Shown piece after piece: positions 22,636 through 31,182 of a stretch of DNA of 49,714 nt. The notes beneath the pieces are model-generated. The model was not told where the DNA came from. It saw only the letters and a list, made by a program, of their open reading frames with translations, and ran no database searches. This DNA is from Devosia elaeis. GTDB taxonomy: Bacteria; Pseudomonadota; Alphaproteobacteria; Rhizobiales; Devosiaceae. A program made the position numbers and the translations under genes. The DNA is taken from contig NZ_LVVY01000077.1 in assembly GCF_001650025.1 (NCBI RefSeq), positions 1-49,714 on the forward strand, given 5' to 3'. Numbering within the stretch: the stretch's first letter is position 1; the number at the start of each line of letters is the position of its first letter.

Positions 22636-22726
22636 GACCTCATGGTGAGCCTGTCGAACCACGAGGTCGGGAACGCCGATACTTGGGTGCCGCGACCTCG
22701 CCCTTCGACAGGCTCAGGATGAGGTC
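22636..22726. repeat. large intergenic inverted repeat
   Basis: Outer arms GACCTCAT and ATGAGGTC are followed inward by TGAGCCTGTCGAA against TTCGACAGGCTCA and then by ACGAGGTCG against CGACCTCG. The 91-bp element lies between the flippase and the minus-strand GNAT gene and can fold as a long cruciform or RNA hairpin. I recall similar elements dispersed in alphaproteobacterial genomes. Confidence 0.75.
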
Positions 22727-22740
22727 TGCTGGTGCTTCAA

Positions 22741-23313
22741 TCAGAAGTGCTCAAGCCCCACGAGACTTTTCAGCTTCTGCTTCAGCCGGCCCATGCGGCC
22801 GACATAGCCGCTGTCATAGGGCCCCTCCTGGCGGGTGTAGAACTTTTCGATGAGCAGGTAATCCTCGCCGAAAATGTGCTTTTCGAGCAGGGCCGTTTCC
22901 CGGTAGCCGTAGCGCTTGAGCAGGGCGCGGGCGACCTCGTTTTCGGGGCGCACGAAGGTGAAGGCCTTGTGGAAGCGGGAATTGTCCCAGTGCTCGTCGA
23001 AGGCGCGCATGCCGAACATGCCCAGCCGGGTCTGGCGGTGGGAGGGGAAGACCCAGCTCCAATAGCGGAAGATGGCGCCGCATTCGGGGCCGGAAATCAT
23101 GGCGCCGCCGGGCACGCCATCGGCGCACATGATCATGATGTGCCAGGGATCGATGGCCAGCAGGCCGCGCAGGAAGGCCTTGTCGAGCCGGCCCGCCTCA
23201 TGGGCCTTGAAGCGGTCGCTGTAATGGGGCGAGGTCATGATGACGTCGGCCAGTTCGCGGTGGATCAGATCGATATCCGCATGGGTCGCGGCGCGGATGG
23301 TCATCTCGGCCAT
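22741..23313 (-). CDS. GNAT-family N-acetyltransferase
   Basis: The 190-residue product starts MTIRAATHADIDLIHREL, the first strand and helix of the GNAT fold. It ends with NSRFHKAFTFVRPENEVARALLKRYGYRETALLEKHIFGEDYLLIEKFY, the typical late N-x-x-A-x-x-L-x-x-x-G-Y/F acetyl-CoA-binding region. The acceptor is unknown. AGGAGC lies about six bases before the ATG. It is divergent from the acetyl-CoA synthetase gene; a functional link is possible but not shown. Confidence 0.8.
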   Translation of the reverse strand: MAEMTIRAATHADIDLIHRELADVIMTSPHYSDRFKAHEAGRLDKAFLRGLLAIDPWHIMIMCADGVPGGAMISGPECGAIFRYWSWVFPSHRQTRLGMFGMRAFDEHWDNSRFHKAFTFVRPENEVARALLKRYGYRETALLEKHIFGEDYLLIEKFYTRQEGPYDSGYVGRMGRLKQKLKSLVGLEHF

Positions 23314-23490
23314 GGCTCTGCTCCTGGTGATGGCCGGACGAGTTTAGGGCAGGGCGGTTAACGCGGCGTACCCCTGCCCATTCGGCATATCCCCTTGCCG
23401 CAATAGGCATGAAGTCGCAGGCACAGGGTCTTGCCGTTGGCAGGTCCGCTCACTAGAACGGTCCATGGGAGAGACCTAGGGAGGAAAACG

Positions 23491-25440
23491 ATGAGCGACC
23501 AGCTCTTGTTTCAGCCAAGTGCGGCTGCCGTCGCACGCACCCATATCAATGCCGCGCAATATGCCGAGCTCTATGAGCGCTCGATCAAGGATCCCGACGG
23601 GTTCTGGGCCGAGCAGGCCAAGCGGCTGGACTGGATCAGCTTTCCCACCAAGATCAAGAACACGACCTACGAATATCCGAACGTCTCGATCAAGTGGTAC
23701 GAGGACGGCGTTCTGAACGTTTCCGCCAATTGCCTCGACCGGCATCTGGCGACGCGCGGCGACCAGACCGCCATTGTCTGGGAAGGCGATGTGCCGGGCA
23801 CCGACGACAAGGTGACTTACCGACAATTGCACGAGCGCGTCTGCCGCTTCGCCAATGTGCTCAAGGCCAATGGCGTGAAGAAGGGCGACCGCGTCACCAT
23901 CTACATGCCCATGGTCATCGACACGGCCGTCGCCATGCTGGCCTGTGCGCGCATCGGCGCGGTGCATTCGGTGATCTTCGGCGGTTTCTCCCCGGATTCG
24001 ATTGCCGGCCGCGTCAATGATTGCGGCAGCAAGATCATCCTCACCGCCGATGAAGGCCGCCGGGGCGGCAAGACCATCGCGCTCAAGAAGAATGTCGACG
24101 AGGCGCTGGCCAAGGTCGAGGGCGTCGAGCGCGTCATCGTGGTCAAGGTCACCGGCAATCCGGTCAACATGCAGGCCGGCCGCGACGTCTGGTATGAGGA
24201 AGAAGCGGCAAAGGTCGATGCCGATTGCCCGCCCGAGCCGATGAATGCGGAAGACCCGCTGTTCATCCTCTACACGTCCGGTTCCACCGGCAAGCCCAAG
24301 GGCGTGCTGCATACGACCGGCGGCTATCTGGTCTATGGCTCGCTGACCCACCAGCTGAGCTTCGACTACCAGGACGGGGAAGTGTTCTGGTGCACCGCCG
24401 ATGTCGGCTGGATCACCGGGCACACCTATATCGTCTATGGGCCGCTGGCCAATGGCGCCACGACGCTGATGTTCGAAGGCATTCCCAGCTATCCCGACGC
24501 CAGCCGGCTCTGGCAGGTGGTGGAAAAGCACAAGGTCAATATCTTCCACACGGCGCCGACGGCGATCCGCGCGCTGATGGGCGCCGGGTCGGAATTTGCG
24601 GACAAGCACGACATGCCGACGCTGCGTCTTCTGGGGACGGTGGGCGAGCCGATCAATCCGGAAGCCTGGCTCTGGTATCACAAGCATGTCGGCAAGGAGC
24701 GCTGCGAGATCGTGGACGCCTGGTGGCAGACCGAGACCGGTGGGCACATGATCGCGCCGTTCCCCGGGGCTATTCCGACCAAGCCTGGCTCGGCGACCAA
24801 GCCGTTTTTTGGCGTGCAGCCGGCCGTGCTCTCGCCCGAGGGCAAGCTGCAGGAGCAGACCAAGGCCGAAGGCGTGCTGGTGATCAAGGACAGCTGGCCG
24901 GGACAGATGCGCAGCGTCTATGGCGACCATGAACGGTTCGTGGAAACCTATTTCAGCCAGTACAAGGGCTATTACTTCACCGGCGACGGCTGCCGCCGCG
25001 ACGAGGACGGCTATTACTGGATCACCGGGCGCGTGGACGACGTGCTCAATGTGTCCGGCCATCGTCTCGGCACGGCCGAAGTGGAGAGCGCGCTGGTAGC
25101 TCATCCCAAGGTGTCCGAGGCCGCCGTGGTGGGCTTCCCGCACGACATCAAGGGGCAGGGCATCTATTGCTATGTGACCCTGATGGCGGGCGAGCCGTCG
25201 AGCGACGACCTGAGGGCCGAATTGCGCAATTGGGTGCGCAAGGAGATCGGGCCGATCGCCTCGCCGGACTTCATCCAATGGGCGCCCGGCCTGCCGAAGA
25301 CGCGGAGTGGCAAGATCATGCGCCGCATCCTGCGCAAGGTGGCCGAGAATGATTTCGGGGCCCTGGGCGATACGTCCACCCTGGCCGATCCGGCCGTGGT
25401 GGACGATCTGATCGCCAATCGGCAGAACAAGCCGGCCTGA
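23491..25440 (+). CDS. acs: acetyl-CoA synthetase
   Basis: The 649-residue product matches the full length of AMP-forming acetate-CoA ligase. Visible blocks are the P-loop [11 protein letters not shown], the [20 protein letters not shown] substrate region, [10 protein letters not shown] near the middle, the hinge [30 protein letters not shown] and the catalytic Lys in [14 protein letters not shown] near residue 610. This Lys is the acetylation-regulated residue in the family. The enzyme turns acetate, ATP and CoA into acetyl-CoA in the cytoplasm. GGGAGGAAAACG precedes the ATG at 23491. The stop lies 15 bases from the convergent monooxygenase gene. Confidence 0.97.
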   Translation: MSDQLLFQPSAAAVARTHINAAQYAELYERSIKDPDGFWAEQAKRLDWISFPTKIKNTTYEYPNVSIKWYEDGVLNVSANCLDRHLATRGDQTAIVWEGDVPGTDDKVTYRQLHERVCRFANVLKANGVKKGDRVTIYMPMVIDTAVAMLACARIGAVHSVIFGGFSPDSIAGRVNDCGSKIILTADEGRRGGKTIALKKNVDEALAKVEGVERVIVVKVTGNPVNMQAGRDVWYEEEAAKVDADCPPEPMNAEDPLFILYTSGSTGKPKGVLHTTGGYLVYGSLTHQLSFDYQDGEVFWCTADVGWITGHTYIVYGPLANGATTLMFEGIPSYPDASRLWQVVEKHKVNIFHTAPTAIRALMGAGSEFADKHDMPTLRLLGTVGEPINPEAWLWYHKHVGKERCEIVDAWWQTETGGHMIAPFPGAIPTKPGSATKPFFGVQPAVLSPEGKLQEQTKAEGVLVIKDSWPGQMRSVYGDHERFVETYFSQYKGYYFTGDGCRRDEDGYYWITGRVDDVLNVSGHRLGTAEVESALVAHPKVSEAAVVGFPHDIKGQGIYCYVTLMAGEPSSDDLRAELRNWVRKEIGPIASPDFIQWAPGLPKTRSGKIMRRILRKVAENDFGALGDTSTLADPAVVDDLIANRQNKPA

Positions 25441-25454
25441 TCGCCGGGAATGCC

Positions 25455-26645
25455 TCAGTCCGGCGGCGCCAGGGGGTGCAGGTCGGCGCGGTAGGCGAAC
25501 AGGCGCTCCTGCGCCTTCTGGCCGAGCGGCACGAACAGGGGCAGGACGAGATCGCGGAGGCGCAGGGCCAGCCAGCCCTGCGCCTTTTTTGGTGCGCCGC
25601 CCTGCCGGCCAAGACGCACGGCCGCCGCCACCCGGTCGCGCCGGAGCGTTTCGAAGCGCTGGAAGGCGCCGGTGGGGCTGGCCTCGGCTTCGATGCAGGC
25701 GGCCAGGACCAGCGCGTCTTCCAGCGCCATGGACGCGCCCTGGCCCGAATGCGGCGTCACGGCATGGGCCGCGTCGCCGACAAGCACCACTCTTGCCGTG
25801 GACCAGCGGGGCAGGCCGGGCATGTCGTAATCGGGATAGACCCGGAGCGATGCCGGATCGGCGGCCGCGATGATGCGGCGGTTGATCTCGGGATCGGTGC
25901 GGTGCAGGTCGGCGAGGAGACGGGCAAGGTCCTCGTCGCGCGCGGGGCGGCTGTCGGCTCCGGCGCGATAGGTGTTGAACCAATAGACCGGCCCGTTTTC
26001 CTCCTTGATATAGCCCAGAAAGGCATCGCGGCCGAAGGTCATGAGCATGCGGCCATTGGTGGCCGGAATGTCGGGAATATCGGCAATGCCGCCGCTGCCC
26101 TGCAGGCCGTTGAAGATTGGGGCGGGCAGATCGGGCATGACGCGCTGGCGCACGGTGGAGCGCAGGCCATCCGCGGCGACGAGAATGTCGAAGGCGGTCT
26201 CGACGCCGTCATCGGTGGTGACCCGCACCTCGGTATCGGTCTCGGTGACGGCCTGGACGGCGGCGCCGAAGCGGATATCGACGGCTTCGGTACGGGCCGC
26301 CTCCAGCAAGATGCCGCCCAGCGCGCCGCGGCGAATGGTCACCGAAGGGGCGGCGAAGGCCTGGGCATGCCGGCGATAATCGAGATCGCCGAGCACGCGG
26401 CCATGCTCGTTATGCAGAACCAGGCCCCTGGTCTCGACGCCCTGCGCCAGGGCCTCTTCGGCCAGGCCGAGGCCGCGCAGGGCGTTCATGCCATTGGGCG
26501 CCAGGGTGACGAAAAGGCCCTCGCCCAGCAATTGCTGCTCGCTGCGCTTCTCGATGATGCTGGGCCTGTGGCCCTTGCGCGCCAGGGCGATGGCCAAAGC
26601 GAGCCCCGCAAAGCCCGAGCCGACAATGCCGATACGTGGTTTCAT
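25455..26645 (-). CDS. FAD-dependent monooxygenase (PHBH fold)
   Basis: The 396-residue product starts with the FAD-binding GIVGSGFAGLALAIALARKGH motif (residues 5-25). It has a LVAADGLRSTVRQRV block in the middle and the second FAD motif VVLVGDAAHAVTPHSGQGASMALEDALVLA near residues 285-315. These define class A flavin aromatic hydroxylases, including UbiH and salicylate hydroxylase relatives; the substrate is not visible. The gene is divergent from a MarR regulator with an inverted repeat between them, so an aromatic or phenolic inducer is plausible. Confidence 0.85.
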   Translation of the reverse strand: MKPRIGIVGSGFAGLALAIALARKGHRPSIIEKRSEQQLLGEGLFVTLAPNGMNALRGLGLAEEALAQGVETRGLVLHNEHGRVLGDLDYRRHAQAFAAPSVTIRRGALGGILLEAARTEAVDIRFGAAVQAVTETDTEVRVTTDDGVETAFDILVAADGLRSTVRQRVMPDLPAPIFNGLQGSGGIADIPDIPATNGRMLMTFGRDAFLGYIKEENGPVYWFNTYRAGADSRPARDEDLARLLADLHRTDPEINRRIIAAADPASLRVYPDYDMPGLPRWSTARVVLVGDAAHAVTPHSGQGASMALEDALVLAACIEAEASPTGAFQRFETLRRDRVAAAVRLGRQGGAPKKAQGWLALRLRDLVLPLFVPLGQKAQERLFAYRADLHPLAPPD

Positions 26646-26655
26646 CTTGCCTCAC

Positions 26656-26710
26656 ATTGTTAGTCGCTACATAATGCGACAATCGAATTATTCAATGATA
26701 TGATAGTTAG
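26656..26710 (+). promoter_or_regulatory. divergent MarR operator and promoter, possible leaderless start
   Basis: An inverted repeat lies at 26656-26683 (ATTG...GTCGC, eight bases, GCGAC.AAT). Downstream, TATGAT at 26699-26704 is a good minus 10 box, and GCGACA at 26676-26681 is 17 bp ahead as a weak minus 35. The MarR ATG begins only seven bases after the minus 10 box and has no ribosome binding site, which suggests that the transcript starts at or near the ATG. The repeat overlaps the minus 35, suitable for self-repression. Confidence 0.55.
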
Positions 26711-27199
26711 ATGGTCGAACTAAATGAGTCAAGACCCGGCAAGCCGGAGCTGATCGGCCGGATCGGCGCGCTCATCGTGCGCTGGCAGGAGGCCACGCAG
26801 CGCTATGACGAGACGGTTGGCGAGATTTTCCGGCTGAATGCCAGCGAGCGGCTGTGCCTCAGCTTTCTCACCAGCGGACCGCAGACGGCCAGCGCCATCG
26901 CCAAGGCGACGCGGCTGACGCCGGCGGCGGTGACGGCCCTGGTGGACCGGCTGGAGGCGCGTGATTTCGTGCGTCGCCGTCCCGACCCGCAGGACCGGCG
27001 CAAGGTGCTGGTGGAGGCGGGGCCGGCCACCGAGGCGCTTATCCGGGACGTCTATATGCCGCTGGCGGCAGCCGGCGCGCCGGTCTACGAAAAGCGCGAT
27101 ATCGCCGAATTGCTGGTGGTGGCCGAAGTGCTGGAGGAAACCATTGCGGTTCAGGACGACATGACCGAGCGGCTGGTGGCCCGAACCACCAAGCCCTGA
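26711..27199 (+). CDS. MarR-family transcriptional regulator
   Basis: The 162-residue product has a winged helix-turn-helix: SERLCLSFLTSGPQTASAIAKATRLTPAAVTALVDRLEARDFVRRRPDPQDRRKVLVEAG (about residues 47-105). The D-P-Q-D-R-R wing is characteristic of MarR. Flanking helices would make the dimer. It is probably the repressor of the divergent FAD monooxygenase and of itself, responding to a small phenolic molecule, by family analogy. No ribosome binding site is visible before the ATG. Confidence 0.85.
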   Translation: MVELNESRPGKPELIGRIGALIVRWQEATQRYDETVGEIFRLNASERLCLSFLTSGPQTASAIAKATRLTPAAVTALVDRLEARDFVRRRPDPQDRRKVLVEAGPATEALIRDVYMPLAAAGAPVYEKRDIAELLVVAEVLEETIAVQDDMTERLVARTTKP

Positions 27200-27240
27200 G
27201 CATTGTGATGGGGTATGGGCATGGGGCGGGCGGGTGAACA

Positions 27241-28383
27241 TTGTATTGCCGCCATTTGCGCTTCATCCTGCCGGCTCCGATTCCAGCGCCTGGTGTTCCC
27301 TTGCTCCGTTCCGTCTCCGCCATCGCCGCCTTGCTGATCCTGGCGCAGCCGGCCGCCGCCGCCACGTTGGAACAGATGGCCGGCCAGATGATCATTGTCG
27401 GTTTCGAGGGCAAGGACGCCGATGACCCGGGCGTGACGGCCGTGACGGAGGAACTGGCGGCCGGGCGGCTGGGCGGGGTGATGTATCTCAAGAAGAATGT
27501 CGCCACCCTGACCGGGCTGCGCGAGATGAACGCCATGTTCCGCGGCGCCGCGCCGGACCTGCCGCCCTTCATCACGCTCGACCAGGAGGGCGGGGCGGTG
27601 GAACGGCTGACCGCCGATGTGGGGTTCAAGGAAATTCCCAATGCCGCGACCATCGCGGCGCGCAACAGCCCCGAGCAGGCGCAGGCCATCTATGCCGACA
27701 TGGCCCGGGGCATTGCCGACGAGGGTTTTACCGTCAATTTCGGGCCGGTGGCCGACCTCAATACCAATCCCGACAACCAGATCATCGCCCGGTTCGGCCG
27801 CGCCTTTTCGGACGAGGCCGACACGGTGATCGCCTATGACGAGGCTTTCATCCGAGCCCATCATGCGGCCGGGCTGATCACCGCGCTCAAGCATTTTCCC
27901 GGCCATGGCTCCTCGACGGCGGACAGCCATGAGGGCTTTGTCGATATCACCAAGACCTGGAGCCCGGACGAACTCGAGCCCTATCGGGTGCTGATCGGGG
28001 AGGGGCTGGCCGACATGGTGATGGTGGGCCATCTCTACCACGCCGAGTATGCCGATGGAGACGGAGAGATTCCGGCCTCGCTGTCGCCGCGATGGATCGA
28101 CGGGGTGCTGCGCGACGAGCTGGGCTTCGACGGGGTGGTGATCAGCGACGATCTCGAAATGGGCGCCATCCGCGATCATTTCACCCTGGAGCAGACGGTG
28201 ATCGGGGCAGTGCGCGCCGGCATGGACGTGCTGCTGTTTTCCAATACCGCCAAATACCGGCCGGGCCTGTCGGGTGAAGTGCTCGATATCCTCCTGGCCG
28301 AGGCGGAGGCCGATCCCGATTTTGCGGCGCGCATCGAGCAGAGCTATGCGCGGATCGTGGCGCTGAAGACGCGGATCGACTAG
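27241..28383 (+). CDS. secreted glycoside hydrolase family 3 protein
   Basis: The 380-residue product has a signal-peptide-like segment (residues about 20-40, SVSAIAALLILAQPAAAA) and a GH3 barrel: FITLDQEGGAVERL, KHFPGHGSSTADSH (the His/Asp general acid-base dyad of bacterial beta-N-acetylhexosaminidases) and VVISDDLEMGAI, where the first or second Asp is the nucleophile. It resembles NagZ in motifs, but NagZ is cytosolic; the export signal suggests an action on peptidoglycan or chitin fragments in the periplasm. The start is uncertain: TTG at 27241 follows GGGCGGG, and TTG at 27301 is an alternative. Confidence 0.85.
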   Translation: MYCRHLRFILPAPIPAPGVPLLRSVSAIAALLILAQPAAAATLEQMAGQMIIVGFEGKDADDPGVTAVTEELAAGRLGGVMYLKKNVATLTGLREMNAMFRGAAPDLPPFITLDQEGGAVERLTADVGFKEIPNAATIAARNSPEQAQAIYADMARGIADEGFTVNFGPVADLNTNPDNQIIARFGRAFSDEADTVIAYDEAFIRAHHAAGLITALKHFPGHGSSTADSHEGFVDITKTWSPDELEPYRVLIGEGLADMVMVGHLYHAEYADGDGEIPASLSPRWIDGVLRDELGFDGVVISDDLEMGAIRDHFTLEQTVIGAVRAGMDVLLFSNTAKYRPGLSGEVLDILLAEAEADPDFAARIEQSYARIVALKTRID

Positions 28384-28508
28384 GCGCGGTTCAGCGCAAT
28401 TTGCCCTGTGGGACGGCTCGAAGTTTCCCCGGCTTTCTCCATCGCCATGTTTGCAGCGGTGTCGCCAGCGGGTAATGTGCCGCCGAACCAGCAGGAGGCC
28501 ATTGGCTG

Positions 28509-29309
28509 ATGGCGGATGACCGCGAGGTCCGGCATGTCCGGGCGCTGTTCTTGTCCGATGTGCATCTGGGGATGAAGCCGATCCGCAGCAGGCAATTGAT
28601 CGAATTCCTGCGCGCGCATGACGCCGAGACCATCTACCTGGTCGGCGATATCGTCGACGGCTGGCGGCTGGCCAAGCAATGGCACTGGCCCGGCGAATAC
28701 AACATGCTGATCGACCTGCTGCTGGCCAAGGCCAATGCGGGCACGCGCATCGTCTATCTGCCGGGCAATCACGACGAATTCCTGCGCGAATATCTGGGCA
28801 CCTATTTCGGCGAGATCGAGCTGGTGGACCGCACCATTCACACCTCGGCTACCGGCAAGACCTATCTGGTCATCCATGGCGATCAGTTCGACGTGGTGGT
28901 GATGAATGCCAAATGGCTCGCCCATGTGGGGGATTGGGCCTATAACGCCGCCCTGCGCGTCAATATCGCCATCAATTGGGTGCGCCGGCGGCTGGGCCTG
29001 CAATATTGGTCGCTCAGCGCCTGGGCCAAGCAGAAGGTGAAGAATGCGGTATCGGTGATCGGCCGCTTCGAGGAGGCGCTGGTGCACGAGGCCCGCGAAT
29101 CCGGGGTGGACGGGGTCATTTGCGGCCATATCCATTTCGCCGATATCCATGACCGGCTGGGCATTCAATATATCAATACCGGCGACTGGGTGGAGAGCTG
29201 CACCGCGATCGTGGAGAATCACGATGGCGGGTTCGAGCTGATCAAATGGACCGAAATGGTCACTGGCGAATCCCGCCGCATCCGCACCCGGCGCGCCGAA
29301 GGGCAATAA
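28509..29309 (+). CDS. LpxH-like metallophosphoesterase
   Basis: The 266-residue product has calcineurin-type metal motifs: LFLSDVHLG (residues 13-21), YLVGDIVDGWR, YLPGNHDEF, VIHGDQFD and VICGHIHFA. These fit the UDP-2,3-diacylglucosamine diphosphatase family (COG2908), which acts in lipid A synthesis at the inner membrane surface. In alphaproteobacteria LpxI often does this step, so the true substrate could differ. AGGAGG lies about ten bases before the ATG. Confidence 0.8.
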   Translation: MADDREVRHVRALFLSDVHLGMKPIRSRQLIEFLRAHDAETIYLVGDIVDGWRLAKQWHWPGEYNMLIDLLLAKANAGTRIVYLPGNHDEFLREYLGTYFGEIELVDRTIHTSATGKTYLVIHGDQFDVVVMNAKWLAHVGDWAYNAALRVNIAINWVRRRLGLQYWSLSAWAKQKVKNAVSVIGRFEEALVHEARESGVDGVICGHIHFADIHDRLGIQYINTGDWVESCTAIVENHDGGFELIKWTEMVTGESRRIRTRRAEGQ

Positions 29310-29445
29310 TTTTCTCCGCTGGAGGCCCGGGGACGGCCGGCGGGATAAAAGCCATCCGCGGGCCATGGCGGGCTCTTGCATTGCAACGATTTACAAGGCA
29401 CGAAACGACACGCGGCGTGGTTTTACGCCCGGAGTTGTTTTTTCC

Positions 29446-30645
29446 ATGCCATCGGCACTTTCGCGCTGGGACTCTCCCGAGCTGCGCGCATCCATTTATC
29501 AATTTACCGTCTATGTTCCCGGCGGCGTGGCCTCGGTTTTCTTCGGCATCTGGCTCAGCGAGCACGGCATTCCCGGCGAGCAGATCGGCATCATCAATGC
29601 CCTGCCGACCCTGTGCCTCCTGCTGCTCAACATCCTGGTGGGGCGCATTGCCGACAAGGCGGACGATTGGCGCACGGCGCTGATCTACATTTCCATCGCC
29701 TCGGCCCTGGCGCCGTTGCCGCTCTATTTCGTCTCCGAATTCTGGGGCATCCTGACCATCTGGGCGCTGACCGCGACCAGCAATGGCCTGGTGGCGCCGG
29801 TGATCGACGCGGCCAGCGTGCGCATGACGCGGCGCAACGGCACCGATTTCGGCGTGGTGCGCGCCTGGGCGACGGTGGGCTATGTCTTCGCGGCCGGCGG
29901 GCTGGGGCTGCTGCTCAACGTCATGGGCTCGGGGGCCTTCGTCACCCTCTATATCGTCACCGTATTGGTACGCGCGGCCCTGGCCTTCCTCCTGCCGCGC
30001 TTCCGGTCGCCGGCGCCCAAGGTGACGCTGGCCGATGTCGCGCCGGACGCCCTGCCGCCGGCCAGCCGGCTCAGGGACAGCCTCAAGCTCTGGTTCGTGC
30101 TGCCGCTGCTGGCCTTTGCGCTGGTCAATTCGTCCAATGCGCTGATCGGCAGCTTTGCCGCGCTGCTCTGGCACGAGAACGGCATACCCAGCTATTTCCT
30201 CGGCCCGCTCCTGGGCGTGGCGGCGGTGGGCGAAGCCATATTGATGTTTGCCTGGCGTCGCTTCGGCGGCCGGGTGACGGCGCGCAACATGATCCTGGCC
30301 GGAGCGCTGGCGGGGTTGCTGCGCTTCACCATCATGGCGTTCAATCCGCCGGTGGAAGTGCTGTTCTTCACCCAATTGCTGCATGCCTTCAGCTTCGGCA
30401 TGGGCTATTTCGGCGTCGTGCACTTCATCGCCAACTGGACCAACGAGGCCAATGCCGCCGAGGCGCAGGGCTTTGCCAATATGCTCAACATGGCCACGGC
30501 CATGGTGGCGCTGATCCTGTTCGGCGTGCTGATCGAGCATTTCGGCAGCTATGCGTTCTTCTATTCGACCGTAACCTCGCTGCTGGCGATCGGCTGCGTG
30601 TTCTGGTCGCTGAAACTGCGGCCGCCGAGGGCTTTAGTCGCATAG
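29446..30645 (+). CDS. MFS transporter
   Basis: The 399-residue product has about 12 membrane segments and begins with ASIYQFTVYVPGGVASVFFGIWLSEHG, a conserved start of the MFS_1-like or HcaT-like branch. Downstream are a GRIADKADDWR loop and an RMTRRNGTDFGVVRAWATVGYV region in which polar residues line the channel. The substrate is unknown; relatives take up aromatic acids or sugars. I chose the ATG at 29446 because GGAG lies 11 bases upstream and the longer frame adds a non-conserved N-terminus. Confidence 0.8.
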   Translation: MPSALSRWDSPELRASIYQFTVYVPGGVASVFFGIWLSEHGIPGEQIGIINALPTLCLLLLNILVGRIADKADDWRTALIYISIASALAPLPLYFVSEFWGILTIWALTATSNGLVAPVIDAASVRMTRRNGTDFGVVRAWATVGYVFAAGGLGLLLNVMGSGAFVTLYIVTVLVRAALAFLLPRFRSPAPKVTLADVAPDALPPASRLRDSLKLWFVLPLLAFALVNSSNALIGSFAALLWHENGIPSYFLGPLLGVAAVGEAILMFAWRRFGGRVTARNMILAGALAGLLRFTIMAFNPPVEVLFFTQLLHAFSFGMGYFGVVHFIANWTNEANAAEAQGFANMLNMATAMVALILFGVLIEHFGSYAFFYSTVTSLLAIGCVFWSLKLRPPRALVA

Positions 30646-30714
30646 GAAGTTCGGACTTTTCGTGAGCTCCGCCGGTGTGGCAGTCTCGGGCAAACCAAAG
30701 CCCAAGCTCGACCC

Positions 30715-31134
30715 GTGACCGACTTCTTGCGCCAATTGCCGCTCCGCTTCTTCGAAGTGCCATACGAAGGCTCGCAGATTCCTGCGGGCGATTACGGGCT
30801 GGGACGCGGTGCAAACTGCCAGCGCTATGCCTATGCGGTACTCGCCTATTTCGGTGTCGTCCTGCCGCCTTTCCGGTCGAGCGACCTCTGGTCGGATCGC
30901 GTGCATACCAAAAAGGTCGAAGGTGGTTTCGAACCACTCGACCTCATGCTGTTCGGGCCCAATGACAGTGCCTATGGCGCGCATGTCGGGCTATGGACCG
31001 GGCAGGATGGGGTGCTCCACCTCGCCAAGAGTGTCGGCGTGCCGGCCATCTGGAGCCTGGAGCAGTTTGCCGAGCGTCCGGAATATCGACGGCTGATCGG
31101 CGCCAAACGGGTGCGCTCGCTGCCCGGCAAATAA
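30715..31134 (+). CDS. NlpC/P60-like hydrolase
   Basis: The 139-residue product begins at GTG. It has GRGANCQRYAYAVLAYFGV (catalytic Cys near residue 35), RSSDLW, then PLDLMLFGPNDSAYGAHVGLWTGQDGVLHLAKSVG, where the His in AHVGLW is the expected partner. This is the papain-like NlpC/P60 layout, whose members cut peptidoglycan peptides. No signal peptide is visible, so it may act inside the cell or be an uncharacterised amidase. A strong terminator follows three bases after the stop. Confidence 0.7.
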   Translation: MTDFLRQLPLRFFEVPYEGSQIPAGDYGLGRGANCQRYAYAVLAYFGVVLPPFRSSDLWSDRVHTKKVEGGFEPLDLMLFGPNDSAYGAHVGLWTGQDGVLHLAKSVGVPAIWSLEQFAERPEYRRLIGAKRVRSLPGK

Positions 31135-31137
31135 AAA

Positions 31138-31169
31138 GGCCCCGGATCGCTCCGGGGCCTTCTTGTTTT
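31138..31169 (+). terminator. rho-independent terminator
   Basis: GGCCCCGGA pairs with TCCGGGGCC around TCGC and is followed by TTCTTGTTTT. It separates the NlpC/P60-like gene from the convergent GPR-like gene. Confidence 0.85.
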
Positions 31170-31182
31170 CCATGTCTGCCAA

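Noticed and set aside
23476-25983. An 835-codon minus-strand open frame opposite acs
   Set aside because: acs on the plus strand has all family motifs. The antisense product is rich in Arg, His and Gly with no known domain, as expected for a shadow frame.
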